A stretch of DNA of 42,622 bases from Acidimicrobiaceae bacterium (GTDB taxonomy: Bacteria > Actinomycetota > Acidimicrobiia > Acidimicrobiales > RAAP-2): positions 1-42,622 of the forward strand of contig JAOBWI010000038.1 in NCBI GenBank assembly GCA_025463285.1. Reading direction: 5' to 3'. The first letter of the stretch is position 1, and the number at the start of each line of letters is the position of its first letter. This document shows, one piece after another, positions 16,059-25,703 of this stretch. The position numbers and the translations under genes are program-made. Under the pieces are notes generated by a model, which was given only the letters and a program-made list of their open reading frames with translations, had not been told where the DNA came from and did not search any database.

Positions 16059-18263
16059 CTAGGAGCGGAACAAGTAAGCAGCCTCGTCGCCATCGACGAA
16101 GAGTCGTAGCTCGTCGATCAGATCGCCCAGTGCGTCGTCTCCGCGCTCCACTAACGAAGTCGCGAGAGCCCGCGCGCTGACCAATAACTCGCCATCGTCC
16201 TTTAGAGAAGCGAGTTTGAGGTCGCTGCGACCTTGTTGGCGCGCGCCGAGCAGCGTTCCCTCGCGCCGCATTGAGAGATCGACTTCCGCGAGCTCAAAGC
16301 CGTCGTTGGTCTCAACCAGCGCTCTCAGCCGCGCTTCCCCGTCGTCAGTGGGCGGCGTACCGAGCAGGTAGCAGTAGCTTTGCGCGTTCGAGCGCCCGAC
16401 TCGACCGCGCAGTTGATGGAGTTGCGCGAGACCGAAGCGCCAGGCGTCTTCGATCACGATCACGCTGGCCTCGGCCACGTCCACGCCGACTTCAATGACG
16501 ACGGTCGCTACCAAGACGTCCAGTTCACCGGCGCGAAACTGCGCCATGACGTCTTCTTTCTCTTGACTTTTCATTTGACCGTGCAGCAGGCCGACACTGA
16601 GCCCGCGCAGCTCGTTGAGGGCGAGACGGGTCCGCTCTTCGACCGCGCTGGTGGCCTCCACCTTCTGCGACCCCTCGACCAGGGGACAGATCACGTAGGC
16701 CCGCCTCCCGGCCGCCACTTCGTCGCGCACGCGTTCCCAGCAGGCGGAGAGCTCCTCGGCGCTACGCGTCCACTCGGTTTCGATGTCCAGTCGACCGTGG
16801 GGCATCTCGTCGATGATCGAGACGTCCAGGTCACCGAAGAGCACCATGGCCGACGTGCGCGGGATGGGTGTGGCGGTCATCACCAAGAGATCAGCGTCGC
16901 GCGCCGCCACCGAACGCGCTCGACCCTCGTCGCGTAGGACGGCACGCTGTTCCACCCCGAAGCGATGCTGCTCGTCGATGACGATGAGACCGAGTGACTG
17001 AAAGCGCACGCCTTCGCTCAAGAGTGCGTGCGTGCCCACCACAATGTCGACGCCGCCCGTCAGGAGTCCGTCCAGCACGGCTTGACGGTCCTTCGCCTTT
17101 ACCCGACCCGTCAAGACCTGCACGGAGAGCGGCCGTTCCCCACCCAAGACGGCGTCATCTCTCACGCTCAGCCCGGTCACGTCGCGGCGCAGCGAAGCCA
17201 AGTGCTGTTCGGCCAAGACCTCCGTCGGCGCCATGAGGACGCTTTGGTGGCCGCCGTCGCGCGCGGCCAACATCGCGGTCAAAGCCACCAGGGTCTTGCC
17301 CGATCCCACGTCGCCTTGCAGGAGTCGGTGCATGGGTAGCGCCGAGGACATATCCTGGGCGATCTCTTCGAGTACCCGTCGCTGCGCCCCCGTCAAGGCG
17401 TAGCGATGAGAGGTGAGAAAGCGGCGCACCTGCGAGCTGTTTTGGTCAAGAGCGTCGCCGGGCGAGGCGTCCAACGCCGCTCGGTCAAAGTCGTGACGAA
17501 TTCCGGCTGAGGACGACTCGAGGCGACGTCGGCGTAAGGCCAAGATGAGTTGCAGTCGCAGAAATTCGTCGAAAACAAGTCGTCGGCGCCCGCTGTCCTT
17601 CTCGGCATCATCGTCCGGGAGGTGTACGTGCCTGAACGCAGCGTCTCGCTCGATGAGGTTCAGTCGACGACGATCGTCATCCGCCAAGGGATCGGATATG
17701 AGGACCGCGCGGCGTAGCGACTCCCCGATAAAACCGCCCATCTCCCAACTCGTCAGACCCGCCTTGCCCGTAGCCGGATAGATCGGGACGATTCGACCGA
17801 CTTTCGAAGAGTCCCGTTCTTCCCCCAAAGGGCCGACGATGATATCGACCACCGGATTGGTCATTTGGCGCTGTCCCTTGTAGTCACCGACCTTGCCAAA
17901 GAAGAGCGCCTGCACTCCCACCACTAACTGGCGCTCACGCCAACTCTGATTAAAGAAGACCACGCGGAAAGATCCTCCGTCATCGCTCACCGTCACTTCG
18001 ACAATGGGCCGACCCTGCCTCGAACGCCGGCTCGTAACCTTGTCGACTTCGCCATACACCGCCGCCTCGTCCCCCACTTGTAAATCAGACAGGTCGATTC
18101 GCCGCGTTCGATCGATGTAACGACGCGGATAGTAAGTGAGAAGATCGAAGACGTTGTCGATGCCCAGCGAGGCCAGAGCTTGGGTGCGCTTTTCTCCGAT
18201 GTTGTTGATGCGACTAACGGGTACACCGCTTAGGTACGAAAGGCTCCGGGGCGGATCACTCAC
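16059..18263 (-). CDS. recG: ATP-dependent DNA helicase RecG
   Basis: 734 residues, slightly longer than E. coli RecG (693). Branch-migration helicase that remodels stalled replication forks. The N-terminal wedge/OB domain (about 30-150) contains FDLLTYYPRRYIDRTRRIDL. Helicase motifs are QGDVGSGKT (Walker A), VDIVVGTHALLSE, IDEQHRFGVEQR (DEQH box), MTATPIPRTSAM and QLRGRVGRS, followed by the TRG region VETNDGFELAEVDLSMRREG. The GTG start overlaps the fakA stop (GTGA). The fakA-recG-rsmD-coaD order is common in Gram-positive genomes. Confidence 0.98.
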   Translation of the reverse strand: MSDPPRSLSYLSGVPVSRINNIGEKRTQALASLGIDNVFDLLTYYPRRYIDRTRRIDLSDLQVGDEAAVYGEVDKVTSRRSRQGRPIVEVTVSDDGGSFRVVFFNQSWRERQLVVGVQALFFGKVGDYKGQRQMTNPVVDIIVGPLGEERDSSKVGRIVPIYPATGKAGLTSWEMGGFIGESLRRAVLISDPLADDDRRRLNLIERDAAFRHVHLPDDDAEKDSGRRRLVFDEFLRLQLILALRRRRLESSSAGIRHDFDRAALDASPGDALDQNSSQVRRFLTSHRYALTGAQRRVLEEIAQDMSSALPMHRLLQGDVGSGKTLVALTAMLAARDGGHQSVLMAPTEVLAEQHLASLRRDVTGLSVRDDAVLGGERPLSVQVLTGRVKAKDRQAVLDGLLTGGVDIVVGTHALLSEGVRFQSLGLIVIDEQHRFGVEQRAVLRDEGRARSVAARDADLLVMTATPIPRTSAMVLFGDLDVSIIDEMPHGRLDIETEWTRSAEELSACWERVRDEVAAGRRAYVICPLVEGSQKVEATSAVEERTRLALNELRGLSVGLLHGQMKSQEKEDVMAQFRAGELDVLVATVVIEVGVDVAEASVIVIEDAWRFGLAQLHQLRGRVGRSNAQSYCYLLGTPPTDDGEARLRALVETNDGFELAEVDLSMRREGTLLGARQQGRSDLKLASLKDDGELLVSARALATSLVERGDDALGDLIDELRLFVDGDEAAYLFRS

Positions 18264-19894
18264 TCGAGACCGAAGTAGTACGGGTACAGGGGTTGACCGC
18301 CGTGGTGAACCTCCACGCTGATCTGGGGGTAGGCCTCGTTGAGGAACTCCGTCACCCGTCGCGTATTAGCCAGAGAGGAACCGTCTCCTTCGATAATGGT
18401 CAGTAGTTCGTGTTCAGGACGTACCAGTCGGGCCAGCAACTGATTGCTCGCCGCGGCGATGGAGTCGGAGATGGCGACCACGCCCGACGCGCCGAGGCCA
18501 ATCCAGTCACCCACGTGCACGTCCCCCGCGTCGGTCGTGGTATCGCGCACCGCCCGGGTGACCTCACCCGCCACCACGTTGCGGGCCGACGTCTGCATGG
18601 CCTCGAGGTTTTGCTCTAGGGAGGCGTCCGGGTCGTAGGCCAGCAACGCGGCAAAACCCTCCACGACGGAGTTGGTGGGTACGACGCCGACGTGCTGCTC
18701 AACGAGGCCCGCGACCTGCTCGGCCACGGGACGCACATTTTTGTTATTGGGCAACAGGACCACTTGACTCGATTCGCTCGCACGCACCGCCTCGACGAGC
18801 TCGGAGGTCGAGGGATTCATGGACTGTCCCCCGAGGACCAGTTGACGCACGCCGAGGGAGTGAAAGATTCGTCCGATCCCCTCGCCGACCACCACGGCCA
18901 CCACGGCGGTCGTGGGAGCGGGGTCCACGACGCCGTCGCTCGCCGCCAGGCGGGCTTCGCGAACCCAGCGCTCTTCAATGACTTGCTCCGCTAGGTCCGA
19001 CACGCGAATATCGCGCGGTCGCCCCGCGTCGAGGGACGCTTCGATCGCCGCGCCCACGTCGTCGGTGTGAATATGACAGTTGTAGAGTCCCTCGCCGCCC
19101 ACGATGACGATGGAGTCACCGAGGCCCGCCCACACCTCTCGAAAGGCGTGCATCTTCACGTCGTCGGCCTCGAGCAGATACATCACCTCGTAGCGCAGCT
19201 CACTCAGCGCGGAGTGGCTGCGACTCTCCTCGCGCACGTGGACCTCGAGCGAGGCGACGTCGGGTGCGATAGGGAGTTCGTCGTCACCTACCACGTGGCA
19301 GAGGGCGTCGAAGAAAAGGACGAGTCCGGCCCCGCCGGAGTCGACGACCCCCGCCTGTTTCAAGACGTCGAGTTGCTCGGGTGTTTTCTCTAAGGCCACT
19401 TTCGCCGCGTCGCGAGCGCTGCGGGCCAGTTCGAGCAGGGTCTCATGATGCGACTCGGCGCCTTCCGCTCCGGCGCGGGCGATCGAGAGAATCGTGCCCT
19501 CGACGGGACGGAGCACGGCCTGTCGGGCCAGAAGATCGGCGGTAGCGAACCCCCGGGCCAAGGCCGCCGGCGCGACCTCGCCGTCGGCGGGAAAGTCACT
19601 GACGAGGCCGCGCAGCAGCTGAGAGAGGATGACCCCGGAGTTACCGCGGGCCCCCATCAGCGACCCTTGAGCGATGGCCTTGGTCACGTCGCCCATGGGC
19701 GCGCCCTCGTCCAGGGGGGCCAAGGCGGTGATGACGGTCTCCACGGTGAGGGCCATGTTGGTCCCGGTATCCCCGTCGGGCACGGGATAGACGTTCAGTC
19801 GGTTAATGACCTCTCGGTGAGAGCGAAGAAGCTCTCCGTAGATGAGAATCGTCGCGCGCAGGTCCTCAGCTGACAGCGTCGAAGGAGAGCTCAT
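18260..19894 (-). CDS. fakA: Fatty acid kinase FakA-like protein (DAK/DhaL domain, YloV family)
   Basis: 544 residues. The DhaL/DAK nucleotide-binding domain is N-terminal, with INRLNVYPVPDGDTGTNMAL near 30-50 (the Asp metal ligands of the PDGDTGTN motif), QGSLMGARGNSGVILSQLLR and VVDSGGAGLVLFFDAL. The C-terminal half (EVMYLLEADDVKMHAFREVW, CHIHTDDVGAAIEASLDAG, VVLLPNNKNVRPVAEQVAGL) is the FakA middle/C region. FakA phosphorylates fatty acids held by FakB (DegV) and feeds PlsX/PlsY, fitting the acpP and plsX genes in the same run. No FakB gene is in the window. No Shine-Dalgarno precedes the ATG. Confidence 0.93.
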   Translation of the reverse strand: MSSPSTLSAEDLRATILIYGELLRSHREVINRLNVYPVPDGDTGTNMALTVETVITALAPLDEGAPMGDVTKAIAQGSLMGARGNSGVILSQLLRGLVSDFPADGEVAPAALARGFATADLLARQAVLRPVEGTILSIARAGAEGAESHHETLLELARSARDAAKVALEKTPEQLDVLKQAGVVDSGGAGLVLFFDALCHVVGDDELPIAPDVASLEVHVREESRSHSALSELRYEVMYLLEADDVKMHAFREVWAGLGDSIVIVGGEGLYNCHIHTDDVGAAIEASLDAGRPRDIRVSDLAEQVIEERWVREARLAASDGVVDPAPTTAVVAVVVGEGIGRIFHSLGVRQLVLGGQSMNPSTSELVEAVRASESSQVVLLPNNKNVRPVAEQVAGLVEQHVGVVPTNSVVEGFAALLAYDPDASLEQNLEAMQTSARNVVAGEVTRAVRDTTTDAGDVHVGDWIGLGASGVVAISDSIAAASNQLLARLVRPEHELLTIIEGDGSSLANTRRVTEFLNEAYPQISVEVHHGGQPLYPYYFGLE

Positions 19895-19905
19895 CGCTAG
19901 CGATG
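19892..19905. promoter_or_regulatory. Perfect 14-bp palindrome over the fakA start codon
   Basis: CATCGCTAGCGATG is a perfect inverted repeat. It covers the fakA ATG (minus strand, 19892-19894) and abuts an extended -10 element of rpmB (TACAAT at 19907-19912). Its place between two divergent genes makes a shared operator plausible. No known binding protein is recognised; chance palindromes of this length are uncommon but possible. Confidence 0.4.
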
Positions 19906-19912
19906 CTACAAT
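19904..19912 (+). promoter_or_regulatory. Candidate extended -10 promoter for rpmB
   Basis: TGCTACAAT: an extended -10 (TGn) joined to TACAAT, 5 of 6 matches to TATAAT. It would start transcription near 19919 and give a leader of about 50 nt before the rpmB ATG. No good -35 box is seen, which is tolerated for extended -10 promoters. Confidence 0.45.
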
Positions 19913-19969
19913 GGACCTTCGGTTTAACCAGCCCGGCTAACACGTTGCGGCGTAAGGAGAATGTTCACC

Positions 19970-20179
19970 ATGGCGTCAGTCTGCGAAATCTGCGGCAAGA
20001 AGCCGTCCTTCGGTATGAACGTCTCTCACTCGCACCGTCGTACGAAGCGTCGCTGGAACCCCAACATCCAGCGCGTTCGCGCGTTGGTCAACGGCACCCC
20101 GAAGCGCGTGAACGTCTGCACCGGATGCCTGCGTTCGGGGAAAATCATCAAGCCCAGTCGCTACAACCTTCCGGCCTAA
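19970..20179 (+). CDS. rpmB: 50S ribosomal protein L28 (zinc-binding form)
   Basis: 69 residues from ATG at 19970: [20 protein letters not shown], then [15 protein letters not shown] and CTGCLRSGK. The two CxxC pairs (CEIC and CTGC) make this the zinc-containing C+ form. An earlier ATG at 19961 is only 1 nt after the aaggaga ribosome-binding site, whereas 19970 is about 10 nt from it and gives the family N-terminus. The gene is monocistronic on the plus strand, diverging from the long fakA run. It converges on thiL with 2 nt between stops. Confidence 0.96.
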   Translation: MASVCEICGKKPSFGMNVSHSHRRTKRRWNPNIQRVRALVNGTPKRVNVCTGCLRSGKIIKPSRYNLPA

Positions 20180-20181
20180 CT

Positions 20182-21126
20182 CTAGAGTTCGTGTTCGAAG
20201 CCGCGACGCTCGAACACCTCGCCGCGAAACGTTCGCACCAGCGAGTCCTGCACCACGACGCCGATGGCCAGGGGCTCGCGTAACCCGCGATCGCAAAAGA
20301 CCGTCTTCAGCCGTCCCGGGTCGTTGGTGGCGATGAGCAACTCGTAGTCCTCTCCCCCGCTGATGGCTTCCTCCTCCGTGGCGCCGTCGGCAACCGGCAG
20401 GTCCTCGAGCGCGAAACCCACGCTCGAGGCGTCGGCCAATCGATGCAGATCGAGGCCGATCCCGTCGCTCAGATCGATCATGGCGTGCACGTGCGATGCC
20501 CGCGCGGCCATTCCCTCTCGAAGGCGCGGCCAGGGTCGACGGTGTGCTTCCACTCGTTCATCGCTGAGCGGCGCACCGTCGCGACGTCGCCTGAGACCGG
20601 CGGCCGCGCGACCAAGAGGCCCGGTCACCAGTACGACGTCACCGGCTCGCGCACCGCTGCGCAGCACGGCGCCACGGCCGGGACACTCGCCAAAGACCGT
20701 CACCGCCACGCTGACTTCACGGCCCCGCGAGAGATCACCGCCCACGACGGGAGTACTGGTCAGACGTGCGGCTTCGGCAACACCGTGGTGGAGGGCGTCG
20801 AGGTCGGTACCGGGAGGGGCCGTCACGGCCACCACGAGTCCGCGCGGTCGAGCGCCCATGGCCGCTAAATCCGAGAGCGCGGCCATGACGGCCTTGTAGC
20901 CAAGATCTTCTAAGGGAAACAGTGTTTCCTCCAGATGAACCCCTAAGACCGAGACGTCGGTACTAATTATCGCCTCACCCAGAAATGGTTGTAAGACGGC
21001 CGCGTCGTCACCCACGTGACGTTCGCCCCGGGGAATTGTGTCGCGGGTCACTATTTTGGCTATACGCTCCAGTACGTCATCTTCGTGCTGGCTTCGTTCT
21101 TTGGTTGGGTCAGTTGGCGCGCTCAT
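20182..21126 (-). CDS. thiL: Thiamine-monophosphate kinase
   Basis: 314 residues from ATG at 21126. ThiL phosphorylates thiamine monophosphate to the active diphosphate cofactor; the fold is the PurM/AIR synthase type. Features are HVGDDAAVLQPF near 38-49, IISTDVSVLGVHLEETLFPL, LGYKAVMAALSDLAAMGARP, VTGPLGRAAAGLRRRRDG and MIDLSDGIGLDLHRLAD, ending with SGGEDYELLIAT. A longer upstream in-frame reading would run into pckG on the other strand and adds no family sequence. Closely divergent from pckG (36 nt). No TPP riboswitch fits in that gap. Confidence 0.95.
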   Translation of the reverse strand: MSAPTDPTKERSQHEDDVLERIAKIVTRDTIPRGERHVGDDAAVLQPFLGEAIISTDVSVLGVHLEETLFPLEDLGYKAVMAALSDLAAMGARPRGLVVAVTAPPGTDLDALHHGVAEAARLTSTPVVGGDLSRGREVSVAVTVFGECPGRGAVLRSGARAGDVVLVTGPLGRAAAGLRRRRDGAPLSDERVEAHRRPWPRLREGMAARASHVHAMIDLSDGIGLDLHRLADASSVGFALEDLPVADGATEEEAISGGEDYELLIATNDPGRLKTVFCDRGLREPLAIGVVVQDSLVRTFRGEVFERRGFEHEL

Positions 21127-21162
21127 GACAGTGGCTCGAGTATCACGTCGTAACGAGGCGGC

Positions 21163-22977
21163 GTGACGAATTTGAATGAGGATGGCGTGCACCCAACCAG
21201 GAATAAGAAGCTGATCGAATGGGTCGAGGAAGTAGCGCTTCTCACAACCCCTGATCGTATCCACTGGTGTGATGGATCGGCCGAAGAGTACGACGCACTG
21301 TGTCAGCTACTGGTCGATCAGGGAACCTTCACCAAGCTGTCCGACGCCAAGCGACCGAACAGCTACTACGCCACCTCCGACCCCGGTGACGTCGCTCGAG
21401 TGGAAGACCGTACGTACATCTGCTCGCGAAACGAGATCGACGCCGGCCCGACCAACAACTGGCGCGAGCCGAGCGAGATGCGCGAGACCCTCGAGACCCT
21501 CTTCCGCGGTTCAATGAAGGGTCGCACCATGTACGTGGTGCCATTCTCCATGGGACCACTGGGCTCCAAGATCTCCCACATCGGTGTCGAGATCACCGAC
21601 TCCGCCTACGTCGCGGTGTCGATGCGCATTATGACGCGTATGGGTGCGGGCGCTTTGGAAGTGCTCGGCGAGACCGGTGAGTTCGTACCGTGCCTGCACT
21701 CGGTGGGCCTGCCGCTCGAAGAGGGGCAGGCCGACGTGCGCTGGCCCTGCAACGAGGAGAACAAGTACATCGTGCACTTCCCCGAGACGCGTGAGATCAT
21801 CTCCTACGGTTCGGGATACGGCGGCAACGCGCTTCTCGGTAAGAAATGCTTCGCGCTGCGCATCGCCTCGGTGTTGGCCCGCGACGACGGCTGGCTGGCC
21901 GAGCACATGTTGGTCTTGAAACTGACCAGTCCGGCGGGTGAGTCACGCTACGTCACCGGCGCTTTCCCTAGCGCGTGCGGCAAAACCAACCTGGCCATGC
22001 TGATTCCCACGTTGCCGGGCTGGAAAGTGGAGACGGTCGGCGACGACATCTGCTGGATGAAGCCCGGGGCCGATGGCCGCCTGTACGCCATCAACCCCGA
22101 GGCCGGATTCTTTGGCGTGGCGCCCGGGACCAACATGGAGACCAATCCCAACGCCATGCACTCCGTCGAGGCGAACACCATCTTCACCAACACCGCTCTC
22201 ACCGCCGACGGCGACGTCTGGTGGGAAGGCATGGGAGAGCCTCCAAGCGGACTGATCGACTGGAAAGGTCAGATCTGGTCGAAGGAGCTCGGTACCCCGG
22301 CCGCGCATCCCAACTCTCGCTTCACCGCACCCGCGCAGCAGGACCCGGCGATCGCGCCCGAGTGGCAAGACCCGGCCGGTGTACCCATTGACGCCATTCT
22401 TTTTGGCGGCCGGCGCGCCAGCGTGATTCCCCTGGTCTTTCAGTCGCGCGGCTGGGATCACGGCGTGTTCCTCGGCTCGATCATGGCGTCAGAGACGACC
22501 GCCGCCGCGACGGGTGCCGTGGGCAACCTTCGACGCGACCCCTTCGCCATGCTGCCCTTTTGCGGGTACAACATGGCCGACTACTTCGCTCACTGGTTGA
22601 CCTTCTCGGAACGCTTCGATGAAGAGACGTTGCCCAAGATCTTCTACGTGAACTGGTTTCGCAAGGGCGCCGACGGCCGCTGGCTCTGGCCCGGTTTTGG
22701 CGAGAACTCCCGCGTGCTGGAGTGGATCTTCGAGCGCACCGCCGGTCGCGGTGAGGCCGAGGAGACGGCGATTGGCTACGTGCCCACCCACGACGCTCTC
22801 AACCTCGAGGGCCTTGACGTCACGCCCGAGGACATAAAGGAACTGCTCACCGTCGATAACGAAGAGTGGCGCGAAGAGATCCCTCGCATGAGGGAGCACT
22901 ACGCCCAGTTCAACGAACGTCTGCCCAGGAAATTGTCGGCCTTCGTCGACGACCTCGAGGCACGTCTCACTCAGTAG
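21163..22977 (+). CDS. pckG: Phosphoenolpyruvate carboxykinase (GTP)
   Basis: 604 residues. Interconverts oxaloacetate plus GTP with PEP plus CO2 at the gluconeogenic/anaplerotic node. GTG start at 21163, with gagg just upstream. Motifs are [40 protein letters not shown] and [20 protein letters not shown]. The kinase-1a loop [15 protein letters not shown] carries the hyper-reactive Cys of GTP-type enzymes, and [14 protein letters not shown] and [11 protein letters not shown] follow. The GTP enzyme, not the ATP-type PckA, is usual in actinobacteria. It converges on ndh with adjacent stop codons and no gap. Confidence 0.98.
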   Translation: MTNLNEDGVHPTRNKKLIEWVEEVALLTTPDRIHWCDGSAEEYDALCQLLVDQGTFTKLSDAKRPNSYYATSDPGDVARVEDRTYICSRNEIDAGPTNNWREPSEMRETLETLFRGSMKGRTMYVVPFSMGPLGSKISHIGVEITDSAYVAVSMRIMTRMGAGALEVLGETGEFVPCLHSVGLPLEEGQADVRWPCNEENKYIVHFPETREIISYGSGYGGNALLGKKCFALRIASVLARDDGWLAEHMLVLKLTSPAGESRYVTGAFPSACGKTNLAMLIPTLPGWKVETVGDDICWMKPGADGRLYAINPEAGFFGVAPGTNMETNPNAMHSVEANTIFTNTALTADGDVWWEGMGEPPSGLIDWKGQIWSKELGTPAAHPNSRFTAPAQQDPAIAPEWQDPAGVPIDAILFGGRRASVIPLVFQSRGWDHGVFLGSIMASETTAAATGAVGNLRRDPFAMLPFCGYNMADYFAHWLTFSERFDEETLPKIFYVNWFRKGADGRWLWPGFGENSRVLEWIFERTAGRGEAEETAIGYVPTHDALNLEGLDVTPEDIKELLTVDNEEWREEIPRMREHYAQFNERLPRKLSAFVDDLEARLTQ

Positions 22978-24297
22978 CTACGGCGCCGTCTCGGCGTCGG
23001 CCACAATCAGACGAGGGCCCGAGGGCCAGTCGAAGTATCGCCACGTCCAGTTGATAAAGACTCGTAAGCGATTACGAAATCCGACCAAGTACCACAGGTG
23101 CAGTCCCAGCCACGCGAGCCAGCCGAGGGTGCCTTTGATCACGCCCAGGTGCGGTAGTTTGGCCACGGCCGCCCGGCGACCGATCGTCGCCATGATGCCC
23201 TTGTCGCGATAGTGAAAGGGCGTGGTCACCCCGCCGCTGAGGACGCTCAGAATCTGGATCGCGCAGTGACGCCCCGACTGAATGGCGACCGGCGCCAGCT
23301 GGGGATAAAAAGCGGCTCGGGACTGCGAGCTGGCCTTCTCGTCCGCTATCGCCGCGGCGTCGCCGACGCACCACACGTTGGTACTTCCGAGAAGGGTGAG
23401 ATCACCGTTCACCAGAACGCGTCCGCTCGGGCCACTCGACTCGTCGAGAACAGTGGCCAGTGTGCCCACGGCGGTGATGCCCGCCGCCCAGATCACGGCG
23501 GCGGCTTCTAGGCGCTCACCGTCGCTGAAACGTATGGCCTGTTCTTCGACCTCCACCACGGAGCGACCGAGGTCCACGTCGACGCGCTTGTGGCACAGGA
23601 CCTTCTGGGCGTACACGCTGGCCGACTCCGGAAAAGCCGTCAACAGTCGCGGGGCCACGTCCACCAGGCGAATGCGAACCTTGGCGGGGTCGAGCCGTAA
23701 CCCGTCTCGGCGAATCGCGATCTCGATGAGCTCCGACAGCGCGCCGGCCGTCTCGACGCCGGTCGGCCCCCCGCCCACCACCACGAAGTTCAAAAACACC
23801 GCTGCGTTGTCGGCGGCGACGTCGGCGTCTTCGAGGGCGCGCAGCAAACGATTTCGTAGCCGTCGAGCGTTGGCCAGGGTGTAGAGGGGCATGGCGTAGC
23901 TCCGGGCCCCGGGTACGTCGAAAAACGAGGCGATAGCCCCGGTGGCGACGACCAGGTGGTCGTAGGCGATCTCCGCGTCGTTCTCCAGGATGACCACGTT
24001 GCGTGCCCGGTCCACGTTCTTCACGCCGGCGTGGCGCACGCGAACGTTCTTGGCGTGCCCGAAGATGGTGCGGATCGGATAGGCCACGTCGGCCGGCTCC
24101 AGCCCGGCCGTCGCCACCTGGTAGAGCAGCGGCAAGAAGGCGTGGAAGTTGTGGCGATCGATCAGGGTGACGCGAACGGGCCGATTGGCGAGACGCTTCA
24201 CCACCGACGCGCCGGCGAAGCCTCCTCCCACCACCACCACGTGCGCCGATTCCGAGAGGCTTTCTAAGGACGGTTCAACGCGGGGAGTCGTTGCCAT
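22978..24297 (-). CDS. ndh: Type II NADH dehydrogenase (NDH-2)
   Basis: 439 residues. Single-subunit, non-proton-pumping NADH:quinone oxidoreductase attached to the inner face of the membrane. The first Rossmann motif is HVVVVGGGFAGASVVKRLAN near 19-38, followed by the typical FHAFLPLLYQVATAGLEPAD. The second NADH motif is VVVGGGPTGVETAGALSELI near 170-190, and the FAD site WCVGDAAAI is near 310. The hydrophobic/amphipathic C-terminal part (LGWLAWLGLHLWYLVGFRNR) is the membrane-association region. ATG at 24297 has TACAAT 5 nt upstream, so a leaderless or very short leader is possible. Named by family; the exact quinone is unknown. Confidence 0.94.
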   Translation of the reverse strand: MATTPRVEPSLESLSESAHVVVVGGGFAGASVVKRLANRPVRVTLIDRHNFHAFLPLLYQVATAGLEPADVAYPIRTIFGHAKNVRVRHAGVKNVDRARNVVILENDAEIAYDHLVVATGAIASFFDVPGARSYAMPLYTLANARRLRNRLLRALEDADVAADNAAVFLNFVVVGGGPTGVETAGALSELIEIAIRRDGLRLDPAKVRIRLVDVAPRLLTAFPESASVYAQKVLCHKRVDVDLGRSVVEVEEQAIRFSDGERLEAAAVIWAAGITAVGTLATVLDESSGPSGRVLVNGDLTLLGSTNVWCVGDAAAIADEKASSQSRAAFYPQLAPVAIQSGRHCAIQILSVLSGGVTTPFHYRDKGIMATIGRRAAVAKLPHLGVIKGTLGWLAWLGLHLWYLVGFRNRLRVFINWTWRYFDWPSGPRLIVADAETAP

Positions 24298-24321
24298 AAC
24301 TCATTGTAGGAGTCGGCGACC

Positions 24322-25620
24322 TCAGCTGGGTGCGCGTCGACGACCGCTCGGATACACCAGGCTGGCGGTAATCATAAGGATCGCCAGTAAGCGATCGCCC
24401 ACCGTAAAACTCATGGCGATGGCGACGGGTATCAAGGCGCCCACGACCCACAGCAGTTGCTGACGCACCGCGAAGCGCGCGAAGGTGCGACCTTGGGCAC
24501 CGGGCGCAACGTACTTCTGCGTGATGGCGTCAAAGCTGGGCTGGGCAATCGCCCCGCAGAGACCGAGCCAACCAGCCAGCAGGACCTGGACCGCCAAGAC
24601 GGGGTCCAACGAGGCCAGCGCCGCACCGACTCCCGTGGCGATGAGGGCGATCGTGAGGAACGTGGACTCTTTTAGAAGATTGCGAACTCGCGTGACGAAG
24701 GCCAGTCCCACCAGGGAACCGCCGGCGCTGAGTAGCAAGGCGAAGGCGTACCACCCGAGCCCGGCCGACTCCCGTCGCAGGCCGAAGGCCAACAGAAAGA
24801 TAGTGAAGCCGGCGGAGAAGCGGATCAACGACGCGGCGACCAGTCCCCACGCCACTTCTGCGTCGCCCAAGGGATTGAGGGCGTTGAGGTCGCGTTCTTC
24901 CTGCGTGAGACCGGCGACCTGGTCGCGAACAATCTTCACCGGCTTTTGTAGTCGGGCGCTCGCCACCGTCGCACCGAGGTAGACAAATACCGCCACGTAG
25001 AGAACGCTCGGCGCACCGATCCCCTTCAAGATGCCCGCGCCCAACGATCCCGCTACCAACCCCGACAGGGTCCCGAGCAGGGTGAGCTGCGCGTTGAAGC
25101 CCGCGTACCCCTTCGCGTCCCCCTCGTCGGGGTTGGGCCAGCCGGCGTCATCAACTCGGTCACCGTGTTCGCGAAACTGATCGGTACGAGCCATCTCCGG
25201 CACCAAGGCGCCTCGCGTCACGACGTAGAGCTTGGAGGAGACGAGGAGGAGGAAGGCGAGGGGAAAGAGCCACAGGGAGTTCAGGTGCTCGGCCATCATC
25301 CAACACAGCACGGCGCGCACGGCCGCCGAAATGGCGACCAGGATTCGCCGTCCGTTGGCCGAACGGTCAATGAGCGGGCCCAAGACGGGAGAGACGACCG
25401 CGAAAGGGGCGATGGTCAAGAGCAAGTACAACAGGACCTTGCCCTTGGCTTCGGTCGGAGAGACCGAGAAGAACAGCGAGCCGGCCAGGGAGACGGTGAC
25501 CAGCGTGTCGCCCGCCATCATGATGACGTGCACCAGAGCCAAGCGACCGAAGGCCGTCTTTTGATCGAAGAGGTCCTGCGCGGACGCCCGCGCGAGGGTC
25601 ACTATTCCACGAGCTCGCAC
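24322..25620 (-). CDS. Major facilitator superfamily transporter
   Basis: 432 residues with about 11-12 hydrophobic segments, for example LALVHVIMMAGDTLVTVSLA near 27-46, VLLYLLLTIAPFAVVSPVLG with the following PLIDRSANGRR loop typical of MFS loop 2-3, and LFPLAFLLLVSSKLYVVTRG. A long polar cytosolic loop near 145-170 (HGDRVDDAGWPNPDEGDAKG) separates the first helices. The substrate cannot be told. It ends 24 nt before ndh on the same strand. The start is uncertain: GTG at 25620 or GTG at 25602; neither has a strong Shine-Dalgarno. The Ser/Arg-rich C-terminal end is short. Confidence 0.88.
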   Translation of the reverse strand: MRARGIVTLARASAQDLFDQKTAFGRLALVHVIMMAGDTLVTVSLAGSLFFSVSPTEAKGKVLLYLLLTIAPFAVVSPVLGPLIDRSANGRRILVAISAAVRAVLCWMMAEHLNSLWLFPLAFLLLVSSKLYVVTRGALVPEMARTDQFREHGDRVDDAGWPNPDEGDAKGYAGFNAQLTLLGTLSGLVAGSLGAGILKGIGAPSVLYVAVFVYLGATVASARLQKPVKIVRDQVAGLTQEERDLNALNPLGDAEVAWGLVAASLIRFSAGFTIFLLAFGLRRESAGLGWYAFALLLSAGGSLVGLAFVTRVRNLLKESTFLTIALIATGVGAALASLDPVLAVQVLLAGWLGLCGAIAQPSFDAITQKYVAPGAQGRTFARFAVRQQLLWVVGALIPVAIAMSFTVGDRLLAILMITASLVYPSGRRRAPS

Positions 25621-25673
25621 GTGTAGAGCGTAGGGGACGACGCGTTCAGCACCGAAGGCACGACGTGAGATAC

Positions 25674-25695
25674 GGGTGACGTTTCAATGTCACCC
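25674..25695 (-). terminator. Hairpin downstream of the secreted-protein gene, possible terminator
   Basis: A 7-bp perfect stem GGGTGAC/GTCACCC around an 8-nt loop. It starts 8 nt after the end of the minus-strand gene 25704-26069 and lies upstream of the MFS gene. No T-run follows on either strand, as is common for actinobacterial terminator-like hairpins, so termination is only a possibility. Confidence 0.35.
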
Positions 25696-25703
25696 AACAA
25701 GCA

